From Alviniconcha marisindica (taxonomy: Eukaryota; Mollusca; Gastropoda; Provannidae), in contig JABMCL010003715.1 of NCBI GenBank assembly GCA_018857735.1, positions 927,501-991,500 of the forward strand: a stretch of DNA of 64,000 nt, read 5' to 3'. The position numbers and the translations under genes are program-made. The notes under the pieces are model-generated. The model worked only from the letters and a program-made list of their open reading frames with translations, did no database searches and was not told the DNA's origin. Below, piece by piece: positions 43,239 to 56,610 of the stretch. The first letter of the stretch is position 1, and each line of letters begins with the position of its first letter.

Positions 43239-45273
43239 GTATTTCAGTCACAGTAGATAGAGCTCTGTGTGTGTGTGGCGTTGTGTCAGAGTGCGCACTT
43301 GTGTGTGTGTGATGAAGTATTGCTTGTATCACAGTGAGTTTGAGTGACGTGCCGTGCAGTAAGAAACACAAGATGTGTACGTTTTGTTGTAGCCAGCTTG
43401 TCAAGACTCACAGGCTGTGAGTGTAATAGAATTTACACGAGTGTTTTTTAAATTTCACAGTAATCCACAAAGCAAAACAGTGCGTAAGCTGTTTGTTACA
43501 CATTCATGGATTAGGAAACAAAATCAGACTTTGGTTTCACATTGTTAGCTGATTCTGCAACAAAGTAAAATTTAGGTATCTTACCTTATTCTTACAGTGC
43601 ATCCTGCAGAGATATCTACCAGATAAAAGGTTAAATTCCAATGGCACAGTTTAGCCAAGCAGTGTACATTCAAAAGTCAAATTTGCTGATGGTGTGTGCA
43701 CATTATGATTAAAGACATAAAATTATTTTTCTTATACATGTGAAAGTAACACTAGTGTTAATCAGCAATCTTTGTCAGTGCCTCTCTCCCTCCTTCCCTC
43801 CCTCCTTCCACGCAAGAGCACTTGGTGTTTAAACTCAGGTTACACCTAACCTCCACGTTATATGTTGATGGCACATCATAATCAGTCAAGAGTCTTGTAG
43901 AATTTCCTTGAAAACATCACTTCCTTTTCTTTTGTTTTTCTTCTTTTTTCCCCTTCGGTAGTCTGCTGTGTTTGCATTTGGACACAGTGATTTTTCTCTT
44001 GTAAACAATGTAAAGCCAGTGACCAAAGTTTCAAGAGTTTTGTAGCATCTGTATTTTGTCATGTAATCCTAAATTCTGCAAAAAGATTTGTGTCTGTTTG
44101 AACAGATGATTTATTCCAAGTGATTTGACACATTTCTCGGTCTTTAGGATTATGGGGTGACCTATTTGACAGTACCTGGCTCTAGACTAGTAGGTCTAAG
44201 AGTAATATATTGTATTAAACCAGTTGCACTCGCAGGTTTATGCTTTAGCCAGTCACCTAATAGTAATACCAAGGACATCAACCACCTGCAATTCAACTAA
44301 TGACTTGTCATCAAAACATGCAAACCAGATCTGAAATGATTACTTGTTCTTTTGCTCTGCTGTATAATGTCTGTGTGTCCGGATTAAGCCATCATAGGTC
44401 TTTTTCTTTTTTTAAATGAAAATAAAAAAGCTTTACATAGTGTAATAAACTAGTTTATTGGATTATATAAAATTTCTAAAATAAAGCAGTGGCACCAAGT
44501 AAAATGCTGTTTAAAAAAAAAGAAGCCTGAATGTTAATAAGTTTACTAAGGGTAGGGATGGAGTGAACTAGGGCACTGAAGTTTTAAGAAATCTGTACAC
44601 TTAGTAACACAGTCTTAGTTATTTTTGGTTTCTTTGGACTAAAAATAGTACCTGTAGCATGAAGAGTGTGCATGTGTTTCCTGGGGCTATGAATGTGACA
44701 CAGACATGAAAGTGTTCACTGACACCTTACCCCTCTTTGTTCTGTCACTGTGAATGCCCAGGATAGCTTGTTTTGATGAATTGGTTACCTGAAATATACC
44801 CATCAAAGCTGCGGATGAGTGACATTTGACCAGTAGTGTGAGTTTATTACACTGGTGAGTGTGTGTGGTCCTGGGGTGGGGGGGGGGGGGGGGGGGGGGA
44901 GTGCAACAAAGTATGTGGTCAATGACTGAAACTGTGCCTGGATGGAAAGGGATTTGGTGGTGAAGCCCATTGCTGATTTTGAGTTTTTTACAGGGTTAGA
45001 TTCTGGCTGGCTGTTAGTGTTACCTAGGAGACCAGTAGCAGATGTGTGTGTGTGTGAACAAGATAATTCTTGGATCTAAACACACAATTAGAAGAAAAAA
45101 GGAAAAGAAGATGGTAAGTTACAGATCAGCGAATACAGGATTCGAAATTCCCAGCAGTCCCTGACCACAAAAATTGCTGGCAAATAGTGGATCTCTGCCT
45201 TCCACTGGTCTGCTGGACCAGTAGCTTTTGTGAGAAACATCAAGCATTTTTTCAGCCCATGCTGCAAACTCCG

Positions 45274-45650
45274 CCTAAGTACTTTACCAAGCAAAGGGCC
45301 ATGACTGTCTAAAGTCACAAAATAGAAACAAAGGCTAATTATTATTTTTATAAAAATCAGATATTTCTGAATTTATCTGACGAATCATTGAATTAAAAAA
45401 GAAAAAAAAGGTATAGATATATACATATAAATTGTATCTCTTTCTTTAATCAGTGGTTCACTAAGTACTTTAACAAGCAAAGAGTCATGACTGTCTAAAG
45501 TCACAAAATAGAAACAAAGGCTAAAAATGTTTTTTCAGATATTTCTGAATTTATCTGACTTGAATCACTGAATTAAAGAAGAAAAAAGAAGAAAATAAAG
45601 GTATGAATATAAATATAAATTATATCTCTTTCCTTAATCAGTGGTTCACT
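45274..45650. repeat. Two-copy tandem repeat of about 186 bp
   Basis: Both units run from CTAAGTACTTTA through GTCACAAAATAGAAACAAAG, TTTCTGAATTTATCTGAC, and end in AATCAGTGGTTCACT. Confidence 0.92.
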
Positions 45651-45847
45651 CATTTTTGAGGACCAATGAAAATCATGGGGGACCAGTATTGAGTAAAGGT
45701 TTGTGGGTCCTACTCCTAGGGATGAGGGCCAGTGAAAAGTTTCGGGGAAATTTCTAGCCCTTGACTATTTAGACTTCTGCCCAGACTTGTCTGCATCACC
45801 TTCAGGCTGGTCAGGTGCTTTTAAATTTTGTTGCTTCTAGTTTTTTA

Positions 45848-46225
45848 GGTGCCAGTGGTACCATACTGTGCTGTTTGGCATATTAATTTGAGCTAAATCA
45901 CATCTGGCTTTTATACCATACTGTGCTATTTGACATAATATATTAATTTGAGCTAAATCACATCTGGCTTTTCAGGTACCTCTGGTGACATACTGTACTA
46001 TCTGACATAAACCTGAGCTAAATCACATCATGCTTTTCAGGTGCCTGTGGCAGCATTATGTGCTATCTGACATACTATAAATCAGAGCTAAACCACATCT
46101 TGCTTTTCAGGTGCCTGTGGTACCATACTGTGCTGTCTAACATAATATATAAACCTGAGCTGAAGTACATCATGCTTTTCAGGTGCCTGTGGTAATATGC
46201 TGTGCTGTCTGACTTATCAGAGTAT
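45848..46225. repeat. Tandem repeat of about 65-85 bp, five copies
   Basis: Each copy has CAGGTGCCTGTGG or a variant, a CATACTGTGCTRTCTGACAT word, and GAGCTAAATCACATC before TTTTCAGG. Confidence 0.88.
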
Positions 46226-49200
46226 CTAAAGGTTCATCACAATGCACATGTATATATTATTACATGTGTACTGTCTCAGTAAGTGTCACATCATAAGTTT
46301 GTTCAGGACTACTTTTGGAGGATCAGAGATTTAAAATCATGTGTGTGTTTCATGATCTTGAGTCGTGGGTGTGCACAACACTATACTCATTTGTGCCAAG
46401 CAGCTTCATCCAAAATCTTGCTTGTAACTAGTACAAGATGCACATGGCCTGCTGTGCAGATTTTGTCAGGCACTAGAAGCCTAAGAACAGCACTGATTTA
46501 CAGCCGGTTTTCTTGGCTTCTGACCCATGGTACTTTGATCACACTGAAACAGGTTATAGAGATGCACACCAAAGATAAGAACTGAAAGTATTTACCTGAC
46601 AGTTTAGCTGCTCTGTTATTGGCGTGATCAAGTACACCGTGGGATGTGTATACAGAACTTGTAGTTTCAAGACCCTTCTGCCTTTGGCAAAGCCCAAAGG
46701 ATTGCATTGCAGTGTTCAAAGCTGGGTGGGGAAGGGAAGTAACTCTGTATTGGGGTTGAAAATGAATGGTCAAAAATCGTGTTGCTTACTTCCCATGCCT
46801 TTTCCGTGTCTGTTGGAGCGAACATGTTACTGTTAGTGCTTACCACCCAGACAAACTTTTTTAAGTTTGATGCTACAAAGGGGTTGTTTTTCAACAGAAA
46901 GGCAGCATGAAATGATGTGGTATGTGCCATTATTAATTAAAGTCAATCATAATGGCCTAGTCAAAAATCCATTCAGAAGCATTGCTGGTCATGAGGTGAC
47001 CCTGTTCAGTTGACAGCATCTTCAGCTCAGAGAACTAACTAACGCACATTTATTGCTAAATGTTGTGCCACTTTTCACGTGGATCAGGACTTTTTTCTTT
47101 TAAAATTGCAAATACAAACTGGTTTCTGTAGTGTTGTGATTGGACTGTGTGTGTGTGTGTGTATAGTTGGTTCAAGGCATTTGGGGTGTGAACACATGAA
47201 CCATAATCATATGGAATGATTTATGACTTATGTTACTGTTATCGTATGAAATGCTTTCTTTTATAATAATACAAAAAAGCATGGGTGCTGATGGCTTTTC
47301 AAAGTCTCCTGCAGTTAGTACAGTTTCAGTTTCAGTCAGTTTTTCTTAGGAATTTGAGTAGTATCCTGCAAGCCAAAGTTGGTTTTGTCTGAGGAATTAC
47401 TTAAGAGTTGGTATGCCACGCGCCAACCCCCCACCCCCACCCCCCAGTTTTTATCAGTTTGCTAAACACCCTGTGAGGTCTTTATCAGGTGCCTGTACAC
47501 AGACAGGAGAGGGAATCTTTCCAGCCATGCACCACCTGAAACCCATGCTGTGCTGAAGTGTGTTTCAACTCTTGCAGAGCTACTTCAGAGCAGCAGCACA
47601 CCACTCAGTATCACCCTAGGCATGGGTGCTTGGACTTTACTGCAGATTATATGGCCTAATGGTTTTGATAAATGTTTGAACATGTGCCATGTAGCCAAGA
47701 TCCTTCAAGGGCTATCAGTGAGGCAAGAGATGAGGTTTCCAGGTTCGGGTGAGTTTTTGCTCCACATGGGGAGGTGGAGGGGGAGTGGGGTGGACAGGGC
47801 AGGGTTGATCTTCAGGAAATGGAACATTTTGAGTTTGACAGCCGTCAGTAGATTATCCAGCGAAGAAATTCTTATTTGAAGCGTGTGGCCAGAAGCTGTT
47901 AATGTTTTTATTTCACTTCGCCGTTTTGCTGCAGCTGCCAGCACTGTTACGTCTTCATGGCCGAGGTGTGTATGAATTACGCTATTGTGTTGAAGCTGTT
48001 TTGTTTTGGTTTGTGCCTTGTTGCATTTCAAGTTGTATCATTGCATTGCAGTTCTGTTTCTGCATCTTACTCACCAGCTTTCCACCATTCACCCAACCTC
48101 ATTCACAGCATGCATCACGGTGCAGTTCCTATTGTCCCTTCAAGTTGCCAACCATTTGCTTCTCGACTCCCTCTTCCCTTCCTTCCAGAACTGTTGATCT
48201 GAAGAATTAATTCCAGTCTTCTGTCAAAACCTGATCTAATTTTTTATGGGTGGGGAAAGAGTGGAGATCATGTCAGATTACTTTGTTTGAATTTTTTGCC
48301 AATAACCTTTACAGTAAATTTTTTTTGTTTCTTTGTTGTATATTACTTTCTATAAAATACAATATTAGACCTGCGTACATTTTTATATTATAAAATATTT
48401 TGAAGAAGGAGAAAAAAAATGGATGGATGACTAAAATTCTGTGCTGTACTTTAAGAAAAATACAGACGGAAAGATAATGAAGTAAATATCACATCTTGCT
48501 TTGTCCAGTAAATTAGAATCATCATTGGTGGAAAGTATGGAATATTTACTGAAGAAAGAAAACTACCACAGATTCTTAAATGTGTCATGCCAAATAAACA
48601 AATGAAATAGAGAAATGTGCAGTTGAATACAATAATCAGTTTAACACAATAACATCAGTTGATTTGTCAGCGCACTGATTGGATGACTGAGTGATTCAGT
48701 GCTTCATTACTTGATCGATCAAGAAAATAGAAACTTAAAGAAGGAAAACTGTACATGAAAATGTATTTGAAAAAGGTAGTCCCTGGGGACTGTAAATATT
48801 CTTTCTGAGATCTAGGCCTGTTTTGTTTCCCTTTTCTTTCTCTCCCCCCCTATTTATCCCAGCCTTCCCCTCTGCCAATTTTGTTGAAATATATTCTCTC
48901 AATCTTTATTTTATTATATTTCCCAGGCCCGGGCTATTTTTAAATTCCCACTAATATATTTTGATTCACTTTACCCTGGTTTGGGAGGAAGGTCTACAGA
49001 TGCAAGTCACTCATGTTTTGGAATAAATTATGTCATACAGACAGTTGTAATTAGATATATGAAAGGAGGTTTAATTCACAGTGGTGCTAGTTGTTACATT
49101 ACTTGACCTCATAACAACACCGACCCCTTTCTTTTACCGCTAACAATAAACATGTGAACGTTTATTATGAATATTCATGTATCTGTTAGAGCTAGATTTT

Positions 49201-50496
49201 TTATGTCCATGATTTGTATACAGTCTGAACTGACAGCATGATCCCCCTAGAATATATGAGTTGTTGTCATGAGTCAAACATAAGTTGTGGATTTACTGTG
49301 TTGTACTCAGTACTTCTCCTAGGGTTTGTTACTTTGTGTATTATTGGAACATGTTTAGTCTGAAACTAATGTTCAGTTTCATTAATTTAGCATAATTTTA
49401 TAGTACACTTGATTACAGATCTGTGTCTTCCAATACAGAACTGAACTCCATTGCCTTTTGTCAGAAGTTATTATTGTGTATTCCAAATACCCTTTTTTTT
49501 TCTCTTTTTTTAAACTCTTAAAAAGCAAAGGCAGTTCCAGAAGCAAACAGACAAAAGTTAATGTGGCTATTGTTTGTGCATATTATGTTGTCTCGCAAGA
49601 CAAATACACTATTGTAAAACTAAAGAGAAACTCTGACTACAAGTTGTATTCAAAGTTTATCTTTGACAATATTATATTTGTCTCTAGAGATAACATAATA
49701 TACAGTATAAACAATAGCCACATTCAACAGAGAACTGGGGGGGGGGGGGGGGGGGGGGGGAGCATTAAAAGTGACCAATTTCAGAGGCCACATAAGGTCA
49801 AAGTCATTCTTTGCAATGCTTTTAACCACACATGTAGTTTGTACCAGTATGTATACATTATATAACAATTGGCATGTGCATCATACATATTTGTATTAAT
49901 AATTATCTGAGCTAAAAATGGTTGCATGTAGCCATATTGGACATAAAACTCATGGGATTAGTTTTGAACAGTATTTAGTATTTTGAAAAGAAAATGTAAA
50001 ACTGTTTGCATTATCAAATGATGATAGTTCATACATTACATAGCTTTTACAATCTATTCATGATACAATTTATTGGCCAAAAAGAACTCTTGAACGTGGT
50101 GATGATTATTAAAATAATATATGTACCTGCTCAATGTGTGAACAACATTAATTTGGGCAACATCCTGTTGACATTTTTTCTTGTGCAGTGGTGTATTCAT
50201 TTTGAAAATTTGATACAAGGTGTAGACCTTGAGGTGGTCAGCAGTATTCATTTTATTGCATTTTTATATTGTATGTGGCTTTAAACACCCTTTTTCCTTA
50301 CATGGGTATCAATTCTCTACCATTGAATTGAGATTGTGCCAAGAACTAGAATACGTGAATACAAAATATTTGCTGCTTGTACTGTTAGCATTAGACATCT
50401 GAAAACCATGATAATAATACTGTTTCATTTACTGATGTTGTTAGTGATGATCTTTGTACAAGAACTTAAATACTGATTACCTGGATATTTGAAGGT

Positions 50497-50527
<31 letters not shown>

Positions 50528-51207
50528 AAAATAGAGATTCTTTCTCTCTGGCTCAGATTCCATCGGTACCAGCTTTTGCTGTTGTTTTTACCATCAACAA
50601 CACAACAGCATATGGTCTGTGTCTTCTGTCTTTGGACCTTGTTTTTACTGACATGTCTCCAGCTTTAGATATGTTCCTTTTTTTCATCTTGATGCTCTGT
50701 CCACATTCTGAAGCTTTTGTGATTGTTTCAGTTCTTGTTGCTCTTATTTGTTTTCATTTCGGGAAGTAGGGTAGGGCATCATTTTTGTAGTCAGTTGCAA
50801 ATTGCTTTCTATGCTGCTCAATGGAAGCAAGCCAATCAGGGACTGGCTTCACACAGTGTAGACTGTAGATATAGAGAAATGTGAGCCTCACAGTGTAGTG
50901 TGTAGATGGGTGTTTTAAAATTATCAACAGATACCAACTGCTTCTGTTTCCCAATTCACTGGAAATGGGGTGACATCAAATTTTGCCCCATCTCACTCTT
51001 CACACTCACTCTTCACACTCGCTTGTTGTTGTCTCACACGGAAGCCGTTTGAACAGTTACTTGATGTGTTTTAGTATTGAGCCGCTGCTTTTCCATCTTG
51101 TGTATGCTTGAAGGACCCTCCCCTCCTCTTGCCTACGCTTCAGCAAAGCCGAGTTGTGACCAACATGAAAGCTTCACAGTCAGTTTTGTGTTGTACATTG
51201 AGTGAGA

Positions 51208-51258
<51 letters not shown>

Positions 51259-51691
51259 TGCACAAGAATATTGTTACTTTGGTAAGTCAGTGGTTTGCCG
51301 TTCCTGTTTTTGTAAACTGTCTTGCAGTGATCATTTACCAATGTTTTATGAGTGGAATATAATTGTAAATGAAGGCAGTATTGAAGAGTTCTGTTCATTT
51401 TGACTTGAAAATGAGCATTTGACTCAACATGTTGCCTGCAGAACTGTTGGTGGCCAGTGTCTCGAGAATTTGTTTTTAACATGTTACCCATGCACACATG
51501 AATTCATTAGTCATATTCAAAGTGATAAATTCAGTTTTAGTTTTAAATATATATATAATTATGTGCTTGCTGATCAAACATGAATTGTTGAATTGTGTAT
51601 ATTATTGTAATCAGCCTGTCTTTCCTGTAGCATAACTGGGGGTGCTTGTGTGTATCCAGTATTTTATTACTTGCCATTGAGCCAGTCTGTA

Positions 51692-51737
<46 letters not shown>

Positions 51738-52059
51738 CGTGTGTGTAGTATTGTATTTTATAACCTATTTGTCCTTGGGATTTCTGATGTTTTGGCCATA
51801 ATTAATGATCAACTGATGTTTGAGATCCCTTCATTTTTTTCTTTCTCTCCATCTCTTTGAGTTCTTTGTAGCAAAACTGATGCCAAAAGGGTCAGGATCC
51901 AACCTAATTTGTACAGTGCAATCAGTGGTTGTCGGAATATCACTTGATACAAAGAGAACAAATAGGCGGTTCTATGATTACATATTACATGTATTTTACG
52001 TCTCAATTGAAGCGTATGACTTTCTTCACCTGCATTACCACCCCCACCGCCTCTTCCTG

Positions 52060-52118
52060 AGATGACCTTGTATGGTTGACAGGACGTTAAAATCCGACCC
52101 CCCCCCCCCCCCCCCCCC
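52060..52118 (+). repeat. Family A variant next to a dC tract
   Basis: GATGACCTTGTATGGTTGAC then AGGACGTTAAAATCC, followed by about 21 C. A similar variant (GACGGGACGTTAAAACTCC) lies at 60468-60510, so these two form a subfamily. Confidence 0.6.
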
Positions 52119-52139
52119 ACACCCCAAGGTTCGAGTCTG

Positions 52140-52605
52140 ATACTGAATCACTGACAACGTGACGCTCTCGGCAAAGGCTTGTTTTCGGGCCCTTCGCGCT
52201 TCCGGGGCATCGTCACTCGGTGCCCCCTTGTTTCGGCACGGTCCGTGTTGACGGTCGCCCTACTAACGGTGGCGCGAATCGGCGTGACGGCTGCTTTCCT
52301 GTCCAAGCTCCGGACAAGAAGGTGCAGAAGGTGTGAAATCGACACCCACGCCCCCAGCGAGCTCGCTCCGAGTCTGACCGCCGAGGGTGTGGGAAAGCCA
52401 AAGCGGGAGTGTGTGACGAGAATCCGGGTAGCAGTGAAAAATGAGTGCATGTCACTGGTCTGCCCCGATCCGCTCTAGATTATAATTATGTAGGTCCATG
52501 GTTCTACTTGTCCGGGTCAGTCAGGTTCTGACCCAGGTGATGCGTGCTGTGATCCGGAGGAGGCCCGGCCCGGCCCGAGCGAGAACGTGTTCATGCAACC
52601 TGCCT
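52140..52605. other. CpG-rich block
   Basis: CpG density rises sharply here compared with 34-52 kb. An open frame of 99 codons (52179-52478, + strand) has no recognisable family. It could be a CpG-island promoter of an unseen gene, or an unmethylated repeat. Confidence 0.3.
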
Positions 52606-53190
52606 TTTTGTATTGTTGACCTGTTTTACAAATGCCGTTCAGGTACCTGGTCTTCTGGTGCCTAGCTCGGTGTTGTCGTTCAGTTGAATTGTTCACCTGT
52701 TTTACAAACGTCGTTCGGGTACCTAGTCTTCTGTTGCCTAGCTCTGTCAGTTGAATTGTTTACCCGTTTTACAAACGCCGTTCAGGTACCTAGTCTTCTG
52801 GTGCCTGGGTCCGTGTTGTCGTCCAGTTGAATTGTTCACCTGTTTTACAAAAGTCGTTCAGGTATCTAGTCTTCTGAATTGTTCACCTGTTTTACACTGA
52901 ACGCCGTTCGTGTACTGCCTAGTTGTTCAGGTAGCTCTGTATTCGCGTTCAGTTTAACTGTTCGCCTGTTTTACAAACGCCGTTCAGGTACCTAGTCGTT
53001 CAGGTAGCTCTGTATTCTCGTTCAGTTGTTCACCTGTTTGACAAACGCCGTTCAGGTACCGCCTAGTCGTTCAGGTTCGCTCTGTATTCTCGTTCAGCTG
53101 AATTGTTCATCTGTTTTACAAACGCCGTTCAGGTACCTAGTCATTCAGGCGGTGCCAGTTACCTGTGTTATCGTTCAGTTCAGCACGCCT
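52606..53190. repeat. Satellite-like tandem repeat, eight copies
   Basis: Eight copies of CCTGTTTTACAAACGCCGTT followed by CAGGTACC, spaced 40-85 bp, with variable CTAGTCTTCTGGTGCCTAG or GTAGCTCTGTATTC spacers. Confidence 0.92.
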
Positions 53191-55120
53191 ATGTGGTGAC
53201 ACCCCCTCTCACACTCCGAGCATCGCTTTCCGGCACCTTCCTCCAAACTCTGCCAGATTTAGTTACGCCACTGAAGGGGCCCTCTTTATCTCTGCGCAGC
53301 TGTCCACCGACGCGGTCAGCGCCCTCCGAAAGGTTCGGGTACTGATAAAACTATGGAAGCAACCTAGCGCCCAAGCACGCACGTAAACATGAGGCGCATC
53401 CACCCCGGGTAAAAAAGAGTTCCGTCTCGATTCAAACGATTGTGGTTTTATTTGAGCTGGCGTAAGCAACATGGTCAGTTATAAAACAAACGTCTGATTG
53501 TTTGTAACAAACTTACTACTGTTTGAGCACCAACAAAAAACTGCTCGTTAGCTGACAGTTTTCTGGACCCTATGGCGTATCTAATTACGGCAGTGGTTGA
53601 AGGTAGGATGTCGTATGCCAGTGCTTGGAGTTTGACCCCCTCTGTGACTGCACAGCATGGGTTTAGTCAGTTCAGCTGCCGGCCCGTCCCCCCGCCCTCC
53701 CTGTCCCGGCTCTGCCCTCCCTGTCCCGGATCTGCGCCCCGTGTCGTCTTCCAGTTCCGTTGCCGTTGTTTTGTGAATGGCGTTCTTTGTGGGTGGTCAG
53801 CCCAGCAGGGTGCTGCTCCTCGGCGTTGATGTTTACACCGCCACCCAAGCGTTATGGCCGTGTTTCACAAGCGGCTGCCCTCGGACGGACCCGTGTTTCC
53901 ACTAGCCGCTCTCCGCCTCCAGGGCCAGCGCAACGCAGCCGATGGCCCATCTACATCCCCCGGCCGTCAAGACTGAAATGCTTCCGTAGCGTGAAGGCGT
54001 CTGGGCGACAGTGCCACTGTTCATTATCGTGCCGGTGGTCGCCTGGAGCGTGCCTACGATAGATATATAGAGCCTGTACCTATCGCGGATCGATGGGTAT
54101 CGGACAGGGGGGGTAGCATGGTCGCCGCTTGTCACCTCCAGGCGCTTCGGTGGCGGGACGCGGGCTTGTAGGTGGTCGTTGAGTTGGTCAGATGATCATC
54201 ATCAGTCAGGGCGAGAGTCGGTCTCGCCGGCTTGCTGCTGATAGAGTGATTGATGTATATATTCTGCTTCTATGACGGCACTTAACAGGCGCTGCAGATA
54301 CTGAGATATAGATGGGTCCAGCTGGTGGGTGAGTGATTTTTTTTATTGATGGGGGGGGGGGCAAGTTACAAGATATATTTGACGGATATATATTCATATT
54401 TGCTGCTCGTGTAGGAAGATTCGGACTCCCATTTCAGTGGGAAATGTGGATGATAGACCCACCCTCTCCCTCCGCTCCTTCCACAAACCCCTCCTCCTCC
54501 CCGGTATAATTCTAGAGACTGAAACGATTGTTCTTATTTTCCGAGAGTTTTGTGCCAGGGCATGAGGACACCCACTCTTGCTTTGCTGTTCTCTTTCTTA
54601 ATTTCCACTAACAACTCCACGGTTCACCCGCCAGAGCCAGGTTGAGATTTTGCGTGCGCGTTTACTTTCCAGCACATACGTAATGTATGCATCTGCCTGC
54701 CCACTTCTGCTGAGAGAGTCACCGTGGTCTGCAGAGCTACTCATGCATATAAATTATAATGCTCATTTCAGGATCGGGCACTCACAGAAGTTTGTATTGT
54801 CAGAAAAAAAGGCGGAGTGTTGGAATATTAACGCAGGCGCCAGGAGTCGGGTGGCACGAGCACTGACGCCTGCCAGGGTCCTCTCGGGTGTTTCGGCTAC
54901 CGCCGCCGCTCAAGAGAAAGGAAAGGTCGGTGGGGTAGACTTGAAGTGTGGCAGCTGCACTGGGGGTAGAACGGTAATCATACATACATCGTCTGCACGG
55001 CTCCCGCTGCCATCGAGTGTGTGGGCCTTGTATTGCTGCTGGGCTTGTCATTTCCAGCTCGCCCTGGTGTTTTCTTTCCGTTCTGAAACACGCTTTCCTT
55101 GTCACAGTGGTTTCCGGGAT
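53191..55120. other. Non-coding stretch, CpG-rich, no gene seen
   Basis: GC-richer single-copy-looking sequence. The longest open frames lack family features and overlap one another on both strands. A G/C homopolymer lies at about 54350-54361. Confidence 0.5.
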
Positions 55121-55560
<440 letters not shown>

Positions 55561-56161
55561 ATGGCCACGGCCAAGTCAAAAACGTCTTTGTTTTTATTTT
55601 TTAGGGGGGAGGGGGGGGGGTGACGTTGGCATTTTTTTTCAGGTGTTGTAATTTAAAAGGGTTCGTGTCTCCCGTTTCTTGCTTCTTCTTCTTCTTCTTT
55701 TTATTTTTTAACAGTATTTCTTTTTTCTGAAACTGCTGGTACCAAATTTGATTGTATTTCGAATCGAATGAAAATTTGTTTTGTTTGCAGTTTAAATGAT
55801 GAGTGGCTACCCTTGACAGGGAAGGCCAGTCTCATCACGATACAGGGAGAGAGAGAGAGTGTGGTCTTATATGGGAGGTTCCACTGTATTTTTGACTGCA
55901 ATAATTATACAAGCGGTTCATTCATCACTCATATCGGTTCTTCCGTGTTGGTATTTTTCCGGTATGGGGAAATGCCTCACGAGTTTGCGACTGTCTCGAC
56001 TCGTGCGTCAGTCACGCTGTCACATGTTTCAGGCCCTCACCGCGGTAATAACGCGCGTTACATAGTATCTTCGCATGTGCAGGAATGCGCAGCGCACGTG
56101 CCGAGAATGACATGGACATGACGTCGCGCGTGTGAGTGACGATGATGAATGCGGGTTTACG

Positions 56162-56162
<1 letters not shown>

Positions 56163-56200
<38 letters not shown>

Positions 56201-56222
56201 GGAGAGAGCGCGTGTGTGTGTG
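56163..56222. repeat. (GT)n(GA)n microsatellite
   Basis: GT run of about 28 bp, then GA run, then GT again. It resembles the tract at 51693-51735. Confidence 0.9.
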
Positions 56223-56310
56223 TGCGTAATAATTCAGACGTGGTCCCGTGCCACTGTAATTTGTGTGCTTCCTGAAAACCCTCGTGAGACTGCTCGGACC
56301 CGTTTACAAC

Positions 56311-56341
56311 ATGGACCTACGTAGCTACATGTAGGTCCATG
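56311..56341. repeat. Perfect inverted repeat, 11-bp arms
   Basis: CATGGACCTAC and GTAGGTCCATG flank a 10-bp loop GTAGCTACAT. The right arm with its flank (GTAGGTCCATGGTT) also occurs at about 52490-52503, so it may be the end of a mobile element. Confidence 0.75.
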
Positions 56342-56344
56342 GTT

Positions 56345-56610
56345 TACAACGGCTTGGATTCATTATTGTTTGGAGGGAGGACGCGTAAAGGGGGTGACGG
56401 CATTACGTCAAATATAAATTAATCGTCTCGCGCCTTTTTTTCTTTCTTTTTTTACGTGCGACACTTCCTCAAACCCGCTTAGCTGACAGTTTGCAACACG
56501 GGTAACATGACGGCTTGGATTCAGTATTGTTTGGAGGGAGGGGAAAGGGGGTGACGGCATTTACGTCATAAATTAATCGTCTCGCGACTTTTACGTGCGT
56601 CCGCTTGTAC
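56345..56610. repeat. Two-copy direct repeat
   Basis: GACGGCTTGGATTCAGTATT-like, TTTGGAGGGAGG, GGGGGTGACGGCATT and AATTAATCGTCTCGCG occur at 56349-56436 and 56510-56590. Confidence 0.88.

Larger units (their letters stand above)
43239..52100. other. Repeat-rich non-coding stretch, no gene seen
   Basis: AT-rich sequence with tandem doublets and short satellites (45274-46225), dG tracts, (TA)n at 50496-50522, (GT)n at 51213-51256, and (GT)n joined to (GA)n at 51693-51735. No open frame here looks like a conserved protein on either strand. Confidence 0.65.

Noticed and set aside
52179..52478. 99-codon frame in the CpG-rich block
   Set aside because: Arg/Thr/Val-rich composition follows base composition, it has no splice continuation and no family match.
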